A stretch of 64,000 bases of DNA from assembly GCA_002104905.1 (NCBI GenBank), contig MCFE01000142.1, positions 62,001 to 126,000 on the forward strand, given 5' to 3'. The stretch is from Basidiobolus meristosporus CBS 931.73. Taxonomy: Eukaryota > Basidiobolomycota > Basidiobolomycetes > Basidiobolales > Basidiobolaceae. Position 1 is the first letter of the stretch. The number at the start of each line of letters is the position of its first letter. A program made the position numbers and the translations under genes. A model generated the notes under the pieces. It was not told the DNA's origin and did not search any database. It worked only from the letters and a program-made list of their open reading frames with translations. Below, piece after piece: positions 22,639-32,239 of this stretch.

Positions 22639-22974
22639 AACTAGTTAGGAAAGTATCACAGTTATCACAGCACCTATTGTAGGCAGAAGTGCAAGGGTGC
22701 CATAGCTAGAAACTTGCAAAGCTTTAAACCAGTGACAAAGCAGTGACTAGTAGCCAGGAGAGAGCCAGAAAAGGACAAGAAGGCCAAAGCACCAGTGCAG
22801 CACTAAAGAAGGAAGAATATAGTTCAATACAAGCTGCACTTGAGCAAGATAGCAGTAAAAGGCCTGGTAATTTTGAAGATACAGTACAGGGAAAGGGCCT
22901 TCTAAGCCCCAGAATGAGAAGCATATGCAATAAGCTGCATCTCTCACCAAGTATTTTTGTAAGCCTGGATCAAA
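22639..22974 (+). other. Unassigned repeat-derived stretch
   Basis: Between the solo LTR and the Harbinger copy. An open frame encodes a charged sequence with repeated Lys/Gln/Ala, possibly the tail of the gag-like relic before the solo LTR. No domain is recognised. Confidence 0.3.
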
Positions 22975-23532
22975 CTGAATCCATGAAACTGCTGCCTGAA
23001 TGAGTCTGGTGTATGTTGCTCTCAGAAGTCATTTGGCTCTACTAATATATCATGTAGTACTTTAGTTGTTTGAGGTAAAAACTCATTGAAAACCTCTTTG
23101 GTTTCCAAAGTTGAGGTGCAAGCCAATGCATGCAGCCTGTACCAAGCAGATTGTGTGCAAAATTGATCCCATGCAGCTTTCTCATCAAGTCCCCACACTC
23201 TCAGCTCACTCTTGATTTCAATACTTGCCTTGTTATATATCTTCTTACATATATCCACTGGCATCTTGATGTAGCACTCATGCCACTGTTTTCTACCTAG
23301 ATTCCTCCATCTCTGTTGACTCTCTGAGGTATCTGGCTCTGCTAGATTAATGAGTAGTGCCCAAATGACTGTATGAAGGTTCATAATAGACACAGGCCAT
23401 ACTAAGATCCATTGGCAAGCACTCAAACAGAACTAACTTTGACTTTTCTGGTCCAGACCACACTTGCAAGCTGGAGGATGGGCTTTGTCTGGGTAGTGCC
23501 AAAGATGAGTAGAGACTTGATATAGAGACCAT
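22975..23532 (-). pseudogene. Harbinger companion gene, copy A, broken
   Basis: Starts at an ATG at 23532 in the same place as the copy B start (MVSISSLYSS against MIPIPSLNSS). It has a frameshift near 23350, then a second open part 23426-23022 (ECYIKMPVDICKKIYNKASI, WDQFCTQSAWYRLHA). The equivalent of the last ~200 residues is missing. In the block around 23120-23200 each CpG of copy B is TpG or CpA here. Confidence 0.82.
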
Positions 23533-23949
23533 AGTGATGTATTTAAGTACTTATATAGTAGTGTATTAGCATCCACCTGGTGTTTTATACAATATTTATG
23601 AAAACTAATGTGCTAGTTGAATTTTCCATATATTTTGCATGATGTATCTAGGATTGCTTTAACATGGATTGGATCACATCAATTGCAGATTTTCTATTTG
23701 ATCATAGACTTGTGAGTAGAACATCAATAAAAATGCCAAGTCATTATTTGATTGAGTTTTGCAACATAATGATGGGACATGTGGCAATTGATGGAAATTT
23801 AATCCTAACACATGGAAAATCAGAAAAATAAAGCTGATTGTGCCAAATCAATTGAAATCACCTCAGCCCCATCACCTACCAATTTTGATATTATTTACTC
23901 ATCTGAATGATCTTTTTTCATCAATCCTATCACTACCACTGGATTTCCT

Positions 23950-24517
23950 TTTGACATACAGAAGGTGATCTGTACCAAGTACTGTGTACCATCCACCCCA
24001 ATCTACTCAAGGAGATCCCTGGTTAAGCTTCTGTGCAATTACATAAACAATTGCCCTACAAGGTCTCATCCCACCATCCATGGCAATAAAGTTCTAAAAG
24101 CATTCATTCCCAACTGACAGCAATGATGAACCACCTTGCAGAGGGTAAGATGACTTAGAGCAAGCTTGGAATACTAGGCTCAGAAGCCCCAATAGACATC
24201 CATATCCCAGAGTGTTCAGCAACAGGTTCTGTATAAGGAGTTCTTTTGATACCTTCCCAGTCAGCAATAACAGACCTTACAGAAGGCAGAGGCACTTTTA
24301 TTCTGGCAAGTTCAAGGCACACTGCATGAAGCTTCAAGCACTGTCTGACATTGAGGGTAACATCATCTGGTTTAGTAGGCCAATTGCTGGAAGTAGACAT
24401 GACAAAGCACTCTGGGTAGAGAATTATCTGGAATTCAGTAGAGGGGAGAAATTTATGGCAGTCTTAGCTTATATAGGCAAGGATTGTCAGAGATTTGGAT
24501 GGATTACAACTTATAGG
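23950..24517 (+). pseudogene. PIF/Harbinger-like transposase, copy A, 5' part
   Basis: A DDE-type nuclease (DDE_Tnp_4-like). Visible pieces are the N-terminal region (frames around 24000-24200), RGQRHFYSGKFKAHC-type text at ~24280-24310, GNIIWFSRPIAGSRHDKALW with the first Asp, and GKDCQRFGWITTYR. Codon TGG is intact after DKAL, whereas copy B has TGA there. The second Asp region (normally ADxAY) reads AVLAYI. The frame is cut by the gypsy LTR at 24518, so the catalytic Glu region is lost. Confidence 0.82.
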
Positions 24518-24887
24518 TGTTATGATCTACTGCTTGAATGTCTAAGTAAGATCAGTTCTTGGGTCAAATCATTTAGTTTTATGTTTAGCCTATCAGTGTA
24601 TCAGTGCTATCTATCAAATTGGTAGCATTGGTCAGCAAATTAATCCGCAGATCCCTATCAGACAGAAATATATGTATTAAGTAGGATCTTACTGGGTGAT
24701 GATGATGCAATCAAATGAGTCATCAGCCACAACTTACATTTTTAAATACAAATAGTCAGCAATTAATTGGGCAAAATGTATGTAAGGAGCTGCTGGAACC
24801 ACAACAAAAATCATTTAAGTTTTTAGTGAGCTCAATAAGAGCTAAGCTCCCTATTCCTCTACAACTCTTGTACCAAGACTTGCAACA
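24518..24887 (+). repeat. 5' LTR of the plus-strand gypsy copy
   Basis: A 370-bp LTR matching the reverse complement of 16455-16822. It begins TGTTATGATC after ATAGG in the transposase and ends CTTGCAACA. Confidence 0.85.
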
Positions 24888-24944
24888 TTAGTAGCAGCTA
24901 TATTCAGAAACCTCCCTCCTGAAGTAAGAATAAGCCTCCCTCAA

Positions 24945-26100
24945 GATGTCAGATAATCAAGAATAGAAGAATGCTATGCTATGCTACAAATCCAGGCCCA
25001 GCAGCAACGTTTACTCCAGATCCTTAACCCGCAGCAACAAGGATTGACTACCATGGCCCAAAGCCCGCAAAACTCTGCCAAGAGCAACTTTAGTGTGAAG
25101 GTCAATTGGTACCATGGTAGAGTAAATGAAAACCTGGGAACATAGCTCTTCCAGCATGAAGAAGCTTTCACAGATAAGGGAATTGCACCACAAAGCATGC
25201 TACATTATGCAGCCTCTTACATGGCAGATGCAGCTTTACAGTGGTACCACTGCAAGATCATGTCAGCCACCATAATTGGATGCTCTCAAATCACTACCTG
25301 AGATGCGTTTGCGTTGGAAATTCAGGATGCTCTTGAATCCCCACACCAGCAGACACTATTAAGACAAAAGTTGAAGACACTCAGACAGAGGGAATGGTTC
25401 AAGAGTACATCTATGAATATTGATGTACTTGGACAAGTTCAAAAAATGGACCCCCTGGATCAAGTGGAATACTCTATTGATGGGTTGAAAGAAAGAACTT
25501 GAAGGGAAGTGAATTTTTAAAGACCACACACTGTTGAAGAAACCTTCAAGATTGCTATTGACTATGACTCAGCTATGTTTGGAGTTGGATAGCACACAAT
25601 GATTAATCAAAGAGGCTACAATCACTATGAAAGAAGACAATCAGACTCAGTGCCAATGGAAATAGATGCTGTGCAGAAGAATCCTACCTCAGAAGAATAT
25701 AAAAAGAAAGCACTTTCCTTTAATTGCCACCAGCAGGGACATTTTGCAAAGTACTGCCCTAGGAGAACAAATGGGCACCAGCAATCAAGAGCCTTTAGCT
25801 ATATTGAAGCCCTTGAGCATTGTAACATGGAAGATGAACTTGAAAAAGACTCAGAACTCCCCTTCTATATGACCAAAGAATACTTATTGTAATGACCTCA
25901 AGTTCAGGAAAGCTATTATACTTGAATGGAGTAATCAATGGAGTACCTGTCAAGAGCATGATGGACTCATAAGCATTGTATTAGTGCATATCAGTGCAAT
26001 GGCTTTGAAAGCTGGAATCAACTTGGAACCTGCCAAATCAACTTAAGTTTCAAGATATGTTGGGAACTAACACATATTCAACCATATTTCTCGGCCAGCA
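24945..26100 (+). pseudogene. Gypsy gag and start of protease, plus-strand copy
   Basis: Gag ATG at 24945; the seventh codon is TAG where both related copies have TGG, a derived nonsense change. Open parts cover the capsid C-terminus (25314-25502) and the knuckle region (25599-25892). The knuckle reads SFNCHQQGHFAKYC, with the first Cys changed to Ser. The protease active site keeps Asp but is followed by a stop. Confidence 0.8.
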
Positions 26101-26102
26101 AG

Positions 26103-27430
26103 ATGAAGATCAATGACCAAGAAGTAGACCTACAGGCCAATATATTTGGGAACTGCATGTTTGACCTTGAACTTGGAAAAACCTGGCTATTTTGTCATAA
26201 CCCATCAATTAACTGGAGGACCTGTGCTACTCTGATCCAGAAGGGCAACAAGACCTTTGAGCTATTACCTGCCAGACTCAATTTCAACTTAGTTAACTCC
26301 AGTGTGTGTGAAACAAGTGAACTTAGCAAGACACAGTTCTGTAAGGCACTTAGGAAAGGCACCCAGATGTTCCTCATGGCAGTTTTACAGGAGTATTCCT
26401 CTACTCCAGTATTCCAGCAGGTCAAGACTCTTTTGAAGGAATATTCAGACTTATTTCCTGATGAACTTGTAAGCCTACCATCAGTCAGAGGGGGGATCAT
26501 GCCATTGATACTGGGTATAGCCCTCCAGTGAGTAAGACACCTTACAGAATGAGTTCATTGGAGTTGGAAGAGATGAAGAGACTAATAGATCAGTTGTTGG
26601 AGCAAGGATATATCAGACCCAGCAAGTCACCTTGGGGAGCACCAGTACATTTAGGAAAATGAGGGATGGATCACATGGGATGTGCATTGACTACAGAGCC
26701 CTTATCTTAGTTACCATGAAGAATAAGTCTCCCATTCTTTGGACTGATGAGCTTTTGGACCAACTTAATGGAGCCACTATATTTAGCAAGATTGACCTCA
26801 TGTCAGGATACTACCAGATTAGGGTGAAACCAGACAACATCCCTACAACAGCATTCAGGACCAGATATTGACATTACAAGTATCTAGTCATGAGTGTTGG
26901 CTTCACCAACGCCCCTGCAAAATTCATGACCTTGATACAAACAGTCTTCTAGGAATATTTAGACAGGTTTGTAGTAATCTACCTAGATGACACATTGATA
27001 TACTGCAAGACAGAAAAGGAACACTTGGTGATCATTTAAGAGGTCTTGAAGAATCTAAGACAGAACAAGCTGTATGGCAAGCTAGCAAAGTGTGCATTCT
27101 TGAAGGAGCATGTTGAATACCTGGGACACATAGTGACTAGCACATAGTGACCTTAGACCCAAGAAGGTTGAAGTTATCAAGAATCTGAAGCAGCCTCATA
27201 GCAAATCAGAACTTGGATCATTCCTTGGAATGGTTTCCTATTATTGCAGACTTGTCAAGTTCTTTGCAAGTATGGCAGCCCATTTAACTGATATTCTCAA
27301 GAAAGAAAACACCATGAAATGGGACCTAGCCTGTGAGACTGCCTTTTGGATGCTTAAGAATGAACTTGCTATGCTGCCAAGCTTACAAATCCCAGACTTC
27401 AGAAAAGAGTTTATTCTGTGCATAGAGGCT
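26103..27430 (+). pseudogene. Gypsy protease end, RT and partial RNase H, plus-strand copy
   Basis: 26103-26531 is the protease C-terminus and linker. RT follows in pieces: 26632-26871 with IFSKIDLMSGYYQIRVKP; then YLDDTLIYCK with YLDD at about 26980. The RT thumb/RNase H link is at 27230-27457. Multiple stops and short deletions are present. It ends abruptly at 27430. Confidence 0.82.
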
Positions 27431-28432
27431 TCTGGGGAACTCTTGGGCAAAGAGTAATTATTGCATTTAGAACCCACATATCCTGGGGGTTAAGAGGGAG
27501 CTTTGTCCTCACAGTTCTATGCTAACTTGCTTCTCCAGGGTTGATTTTGTTTACAGAGTATGGGGAGTCACCATAGTACCAGTAATTGTTGTCACTTGCA
27601 AGGCAATTGCAGGTATGTACACAATACTATTTGGTGGCAGAGTGGGGTGTGGCTTGAGTTTTCTGAGGGATGTGTTCCACAGAGCCAAACAGTTGGCAAA
27701 CCATAGGGTTCTGGGTGAGCTCCTTGGGGGGATTGGAGAACAAGAAGAGATGCAATAATACAATAAAGTCTTGCTTCTTTAACTTGCAAACATTGTTTGG
27801 GCTTGTTCTTGTTGTATTCAACATGGCCACAGGGGCTCTTTGGAAGGGGTTTACACTTGGTTGCCAGTCATCCATTGTCAATAACAAGTTTTTGCTTCTT
27901 ATGAAACATATTGTAGTTCTTCTGTGGAGGTTGTGGTGCAATCAAGGCGTTTTTGCACACTCCTTGTGGTTTCTACAGAGTCTGCAGTGGTCTCTTTGGT
28001 GTCTTGGAGTTGGACTTGGTACTGGCTTGTGAGCTGTCCTATGGTGAGCCACTGTAATAGTTGTAACACAGCAACTCAGTGAATTGCATGTGTCAACTGG
28101 CCAGTGTACTTAATCTGATAATGCATCTTCTCCATGATGATTCCTTCTTGGAAATGAGGTTCAAGATGTTTGCGGATTTCTTGGAGGAGTCCTTCAATTG
28201 GGAGTTCTGCTTCTGGTGCTCTTGCAACTTGTACTAGGTCTGCATATATCTCAACAACTGTGATAGCAATCAACGGTAGCAAGCAACAAAATAAGGGGGC
28301 TCTCAAGGCCTTGTGAGGGTGCAACAGTTAACTCCTTATGTCATATGTCTGACTGTGCCTGGTATGAATATGGGAATCAATGTAGCATCCCTCTTCTTAA
28401 TAATTACGGAACCTTCTCTCAGGTGTATGGCA
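27431..28432 (-). mobile_element. Fragment of a second gypsy lineage (gag region)
   Basis: The first bases share GGGGAACTCTTGGGCAAAGAGT with 34524-34545, which lies in the gag region of the minus-strand gypsy at 32240-34879. On the minus strand, 28324-28076 reads like a Gag capsid segment (LPIEGLLQEIRKHLEPHF), and 27941-27627 is a further basic open frame. No active-site motif is visible. Boundaries are approximate. Confidence 0.5.
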
Positions 28433-28434
28433 TC

Positions 28435-28857
28435 ATCTTGCCCACTGGTACTATCTGGCACTCTATTTAAATATGAGCCCTAGAGTAAAAGCTATACAAA
28501 GCACTTATAGTGCCAGAGAGTACCAGTGGGGCAAGATAGTGCCATGTGTGTTTGTGACATGTTCCAAGCCACAGGAGCTAGATTCAGAGTGCCATAGGTG
28601 TTGAGTACCTGATGCATTTCTTAAATAGTTGTGTGATTTTACACATCCTGCACAACATTGATTCAAAAAATGGTCAAAAAATAAATTTTCTTCAGCACAA
28701 TGGGTGAAATTCAGGTGCTGCTTTGAATGAAGATGAAGAGCTATGCTTCACACTCTGTGGCCAACTTTAGGTCTGCTATACCTCTTTTGCACACAATGGC
28801 ACTATTTGGCAATCATGGCTCAATGTGGCACTATCTAACAGAACAAGTCTAATACAA
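28435..28857. mobile_element. Foldback/MITE copy, short left arm and full right arm
   Basis: Contains the family centre (TATTTAAATATGAGCCCT ... AGTGCCAGAGAGTACC) and a complete right arm ending CTATCTAACAGAACAAGTCTAA. Only ~30 bp of the left arm remains. The spacer has the same orientation as at 4477 and the opposite of 6847-7555. Confidence 0.75.
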
Positions 28858-28886
28858 AAACATTGCTTTCTGTTCTTCTTTGGGAC

Positions 28887-28985
28887 TATAGACTTATTCC
28901 GTTGGATAGTGCCACATAGTGCCAGCCTGTTTATGGCGCCGGATCAATCTGGCACTCTATGGCACTATCTGGCACTATAATTTCT
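28887..28985. repeat. MITE-family tip, short derivative
   Basis: AGACTTATTCCGTTGGATAG is followed by tandem GGCACT/AGTGCC words and then stops. It lies 30 bp beyond the preceding copy. Confidence 0.6.
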
Positions 28986-29072
28986 ACCATGATGCCAGTG
29001 GTATGATACAGTTACTGGTAATTTTACTCAATCTTACTTATGTTGCTCAGAATAGTGCTTTCCTTGCTTTAT

Positions 29073-29960
29073 TTACTCTTCATAATGCTCCAGACACATT
29101 TCTCTTGGTGGATGTCTTCTTGTATCAACATACTGTGCATTAATAAGTATCTTAACTATTTTACCTATTCTGCTGTTTTCTCCTATATATGACTTTCCTC
29201 TGTATTTACCTGCCAATATGCTGAATCTCTTCAGATATCCAAATGTGTGCTCTACCCTCACTCTGAAATGATTACATATCTCATTGTAGAGCTTCTGCTT
29301 CCTGCTAAGCACACCATTCCTTTGCTTCCTATAAGCTGTAATACATCCTAATCTCTGACAATCCTCTTCTATATAGGCTACGTCTGCCATACATTTGTCC
29401 CCTCTACTGAATTCAGGATGATTCTCTACTCAGAGTGCTTTGTCATGCCTACTTCCAGCAAATGGCCCACTAAACCAGATGACGTTACCCTCAATGTCAA
29501 ACAGTGTTTGAAACTTCACACAGTGTGCCTTGTACTTGCCAGAATAAAAGTGCCTCTGCCCTCTAGAAGGTCTGTTAATCCTCACTGGGAAGGTATCCAA
29601 AATACTCCTGATATGGAACCTGTTGCTGAACACTCTGGGATATGGAAGTCTATTGGAGCTTCTGAACCTAGTATTCCAAGCTTGCTCTAAGTCATTCATA
29701 CCCTCTGCAAGGTGGTTCTCTATTGCTGTCAGCTGGGAATGAAAGCTTCTAGGACTTTTGTTGCCATGGATGGTGGGATGAAACCTTGTAGGGCAATAGT
29801 TCTTGTAATAACAGAGAAGCTTAACAAAGGATCTCCTTGAGTAGATTGGGGTTGATGGTCCACAGTACTTGGATTAGATCTCCTCTAGTGTGTCAAAAGG
29901 AAATCCAGTGGTAGTGATGGGATTGATGAGAAAAGACCATTCAGATAAGTAAGTCATATT
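29073..29960 (-). pseudogene. PIF/Harbinger-like DDE transposase, copy B
   Basis: On the minus strand the conserved order is visible. The N-terminal part is at about 29960-29700. 29699-29430 carries FDIEGNVIWFSGPFAGSRHD with the first catalytic Asp. 29390-29073 carries MADVAYI with the second Asp, then RVRVEHTFGYLKRF with the catalytic Glu. A TGA stop follows HDKAL where copy A has TGG, so the split is one G-to-A change. Except for that codon, the DDE triad is present. A TAA ends the frame after LEHYEE. Such enzymes cut at TWA sites and usually need a second element-encoded DNA-binding protein. Confidence 0.85.
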
Positions 29961-30316
29961 AAAATTGGTGGATGATTGTATGGAGGCGGTTTGAATTGAT
30001 TTGGCGTGATCTGCATTATTTATCTGATTTTTAATACATTATGGTTAAATCTCCATCAATTGCCATGTATCCCATCATTATGTTGCAAAAATCATCCGCA
30101 AACAATGCCTTGGTACTTTTATTGATGCTTTAATCATAGGTCTATAATCAAATAGGAAATCTGCAATTGTTGTGATCTGATCTGTGTCAATGCAATCCAA
30201 GATGCATCATGCATAATATATGGAATATTCAACAATCACATTAGTTTTCATATATATTTCTTATAAGACCAGGTTGATGCCAATATACTGCTGTATAAGT
30301 ATCCAAATCTGCTGCT
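29700..30316. promoter_or_regulatory. Shared divergent promoter interval of the Harbinger element
   Basis: Lies between the transposase and companion start regions and is AT-rich. It is conserved with the matching interval of copy A (about 23533-24210, reversed), for example the TTGTGATCTGAT/ATTGGATCACATC and TGCATCATGCATAATAT/ATATTTTGCATGATG words. The left part overlaps the transposase N-terminus. Confidence 0.5.
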
Positions 30317-31573
30317 ATGATCCCCATACCAAGCCTCAACTCATCTTTAGTACAACCCAGACAAAACCCATCCCGCAGCTCACAAGCACGGTCCGGACCG
30401 GAAAAGTCAATGTTGGATCTGTTTGAGCTCTTGCCAAATGATTTTAGTATGGCCCAAGTGTCTATGATGAGCCTTCATACAGATATTTGGGCACTACTGA
30501 TTAATCTAGCAGAACTAGATACCTCAGAGAGTCAACAAAGATGGAAGAACTTGAGTAGAAAGCTGTGGCATGAGTTCTACATCAAGATGCCAGCCAATGT
30601 ATGTAAGAAGATACATAATAAGACAAGTATTGAAATCAAGAATGAGCTGAGAGTTAGGGGATTTGACAAAGAAGCCGCGTGGGAACGCTTTTGCACTCAA
30701 TTTGCAAAGTACGGGCCGGACGCATCCGTTTGTGCCTCAACTTTAGGAACCAAAGAGATTTTGAATGAGTTTTTGCCTCAAATGACTAATGTACTACATA
30801 ATATATTAGTAGAGCTAAGTGGCTTCCAAGAGCAATATACACAGGACTCATCCAGGCAACAGCTCCAAAGTATCAGACAGAGGGTAAGTGAATACCTTGA
30901 GGAATCAGATGGTGAGCTTCAGGAGGAAGAACACAGACCGCAAGCAACATTGTCCAGATTGCGCCAGCACACCTTGCTGGATTCCCTACCATCTCTTGCA
31001 ACCGCAGCATGCCAGTGCATGTCAGTCCAGACCACGCCAACACCCTTTACCAGAACACCCCGCATCAAGTCAACACGCATTGAGTTAATGCGTGTGCTTC
31101 AGAGCAATACTACAAGAACTTGCCAAACTGCTCATTTAGACACAAGTCTATTGGAGCAGACCAAGTTGCGTCAACATGCAGCATCACATCTAACTCAGCC
31201 AAGGGCCATCTCAACGCGTCAAGGCGCACCTGCGCGTGCCATTTTGCCTGACCATCAGCGAGTTACTTCTGGTGAACTGACTGATGATGACCAACATGAA
31301 GTGCCTCAACCACCGGAGCCCTTAGGAAGTAAAAGAACGCATCAGCACGTGGCACTACAGGCCAGTTCAGTTGGTTCAGTTGGTTCAGTTGGAGCAATTC
31401 AGCACGGCCAAGCTGCAGCATTGTACTCATCAACTAGGAGGCAAAATACTGACCGCAAATACACAAGTAGCCAAGATGATAGTCAGCCAGGAAGTAGTAT
31501 AGGTGTGCAAAGTGAGTCACTACCAAATGCTTCAGTAGTAATCCCTGTGAGAAAAAAACCCAGGAGAAGATGA
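30317..31573 (+). CDS. Intact companion protein of the Harbinger element, function unknown
   Basis: A 418-residue open frame, the only long intact ORF in the DNA-transposon part. The start ATG is conserved in copy A. Residues ~35-180 form a well-conserved helical region (DIWALLINLAELDTSESQQR; WHEFYIKMPANVCKKIHNK; WERFCTQFAKYG), with Trp and basic residues as in a DNA- or protein-binding fold. Residues ~195-230 are acidic. The rest is low-complexity, Gln/Ser/Thr/Pro-rich, with a short SVGSVGSVG repeat (~350), and it ends RKKPRRR, a likely nuclear localisation signal. PIF/Harbinger elements usually carry a Myb/SANT-type partner gene, and position and divergent orientation suggest this role. I do not recognise a Myb motif, so the role is inference. 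The gene keeps many CpGs, unlike copy A and the surrounding repeats. Confidence 0.75.
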   Translation: MIPIPSLNSSLVQPRQNPSRSSQARSGPEKSMLDLFELLPNDFSMAQVSMMSLHTDIWALLINLAELDTSESQQRWKNLSRKLWHEFYIKMPANVCKKIHNKTSIEIKNELRVRGFDKEAAWERFCTQFAKYGPDASVCASTLGTKEILNEFLPQMTNVLHNILVELSGFQEQYTQDSSRQQLQSIRQRVSEYLEESDGELQEEEHRPQATLSRLRQHTLLDSLPSLATAACQCMSVQTTPTPFTRTPRIKSTRIELMRVLQSNTTRTCQTAHLDTSLLEQTKLRQHAASHLTQPRAISTRQGAPARAILPDHQRVTSGELTDDDQHEVPQPPEPLGSKRTHQHVALQASSVGSVGSVGAIQHGQAAALYSSTRRQNTDRKYTSSQDDSQPGSSIGVQSESLPNASVVIPVRKKPRRR

Positions 31574-31700
31574 TGCAATTGCTTTGAAATGCTCACATTT
31601 GTAATGATCCCAACAACCCATTTTTTTTGCAATCCAAATCAAGCCTTTGCAAATCAGTGATCATCAAATTTTTGATATAAGTATATCAAGGTCATCTCAC

Positions 31701-32239
31701 ACTTGAGAAAGAGCTCCTATAAATAAACACCCTGCATATATATACGTCATCTGTAATACCAGTGCAGCTATTGGATATGTTTTGCACCTACACAATTGCT
31801 GCATGCTAGCTATGACACCTTGTCCAATCACTAGGATCAGGGATTTACTTGCTCAATGGGCAAAATGGGATATTTGATGGCAAATCAGGTAGCTTTTTCA
31901 GTAGTCAATGAGCCAATTGGGGGCTGCCAGCTTCAGGATACTTTTGGACCAATTAACCATTGAGATACCATCCAATTGGAGTGAGGGTAACCAAAATGGT
32001 AAGTATCAGTGTAGTTTATAGTGTGATACACATTTATTTCCATTTACATTAAAGAAACATATCTATATACCGGATTTTACCTGCCATAATAGCAGTATCC
32101 AATCGCAAACGTAATGCAAACATTAAGAGTTGGTGCAATCATCCATGCCAGCCTCATTGTGTCAGATTGTGCCATAGTGTGCAAGATTGTCCCGCATAGT
32201 GTGAAATTGTCCAAGAACAATGCTGCCTTCTGGTAGTTA
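31701..32239. other. Repeat-flanking AT-rich stretch with no recognised gene
   Basis: I see no coding signal. It contains a CCTATAAATAAACACC TATA-like word, several CAATTGG words and GTGTGCAAGATTGTCC words that faintly resemble the MITE family. Confidence 0.4.

Larger units (their letters stand above)
22975..24517. mobile_element. PIF/Harbinger-like element copy A, truncated, two divergent genes
   Basis: The left half holds the companion gene on the minus strand; the right half holds the transposase on the plus strand. The ~600-bp interval between them matches the interval of copy B in reverse. The right end is cut at 24517 by insertion of a gypsy LTR inside the transposase. The left end is cut near 22975 inside the companion gene. 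CpG is nearly absent here, unlike the companion gene of copy B. Confidence 0.85.
24518..27430 (+). mobile_element. Ty3/gypsy copy, plus strand, 3'-truncated
   Basis: The 5' LTR (24518-24887, TGTTATG...GCAACA) is followed by gag, protease, RT and the start of RNase H. It stops within the RNase H DAS motif (CIEAS) at about 27430, where unrelated repeat sequence begins. It is the same family as 16455-21289. It lies inside Harbinger copy A, so it is younger than that element. No 3' LTR is found, so the right target duplication cannot be checked. Confidence 0.85.
29010..31700. mobile_element. PIF/Harbinger-like element copy B, nearly complete, two divergent genes
   Basis: Inverse orientation to copy A: transposase on the minus strand at the left, companion gene on the plus strand at the right. 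Both start from a shared ~600-bp interval (about 29700-30316). I could not fix the terminal inverted repeats or TWA target duplication, so the outer limits are approximate. The companion gene is intact; the transposase has one clear nonsense codon plus possible frame changes at its N-terminus. Confidence 0.85.

Noticed and set aside
27519-28032. Plus-strand frames of 79 and 120 codons
   Set aside because: Opposite strand shows better gag-like text and shared sequence with the second gypsy lineage; no ATG context or domain.
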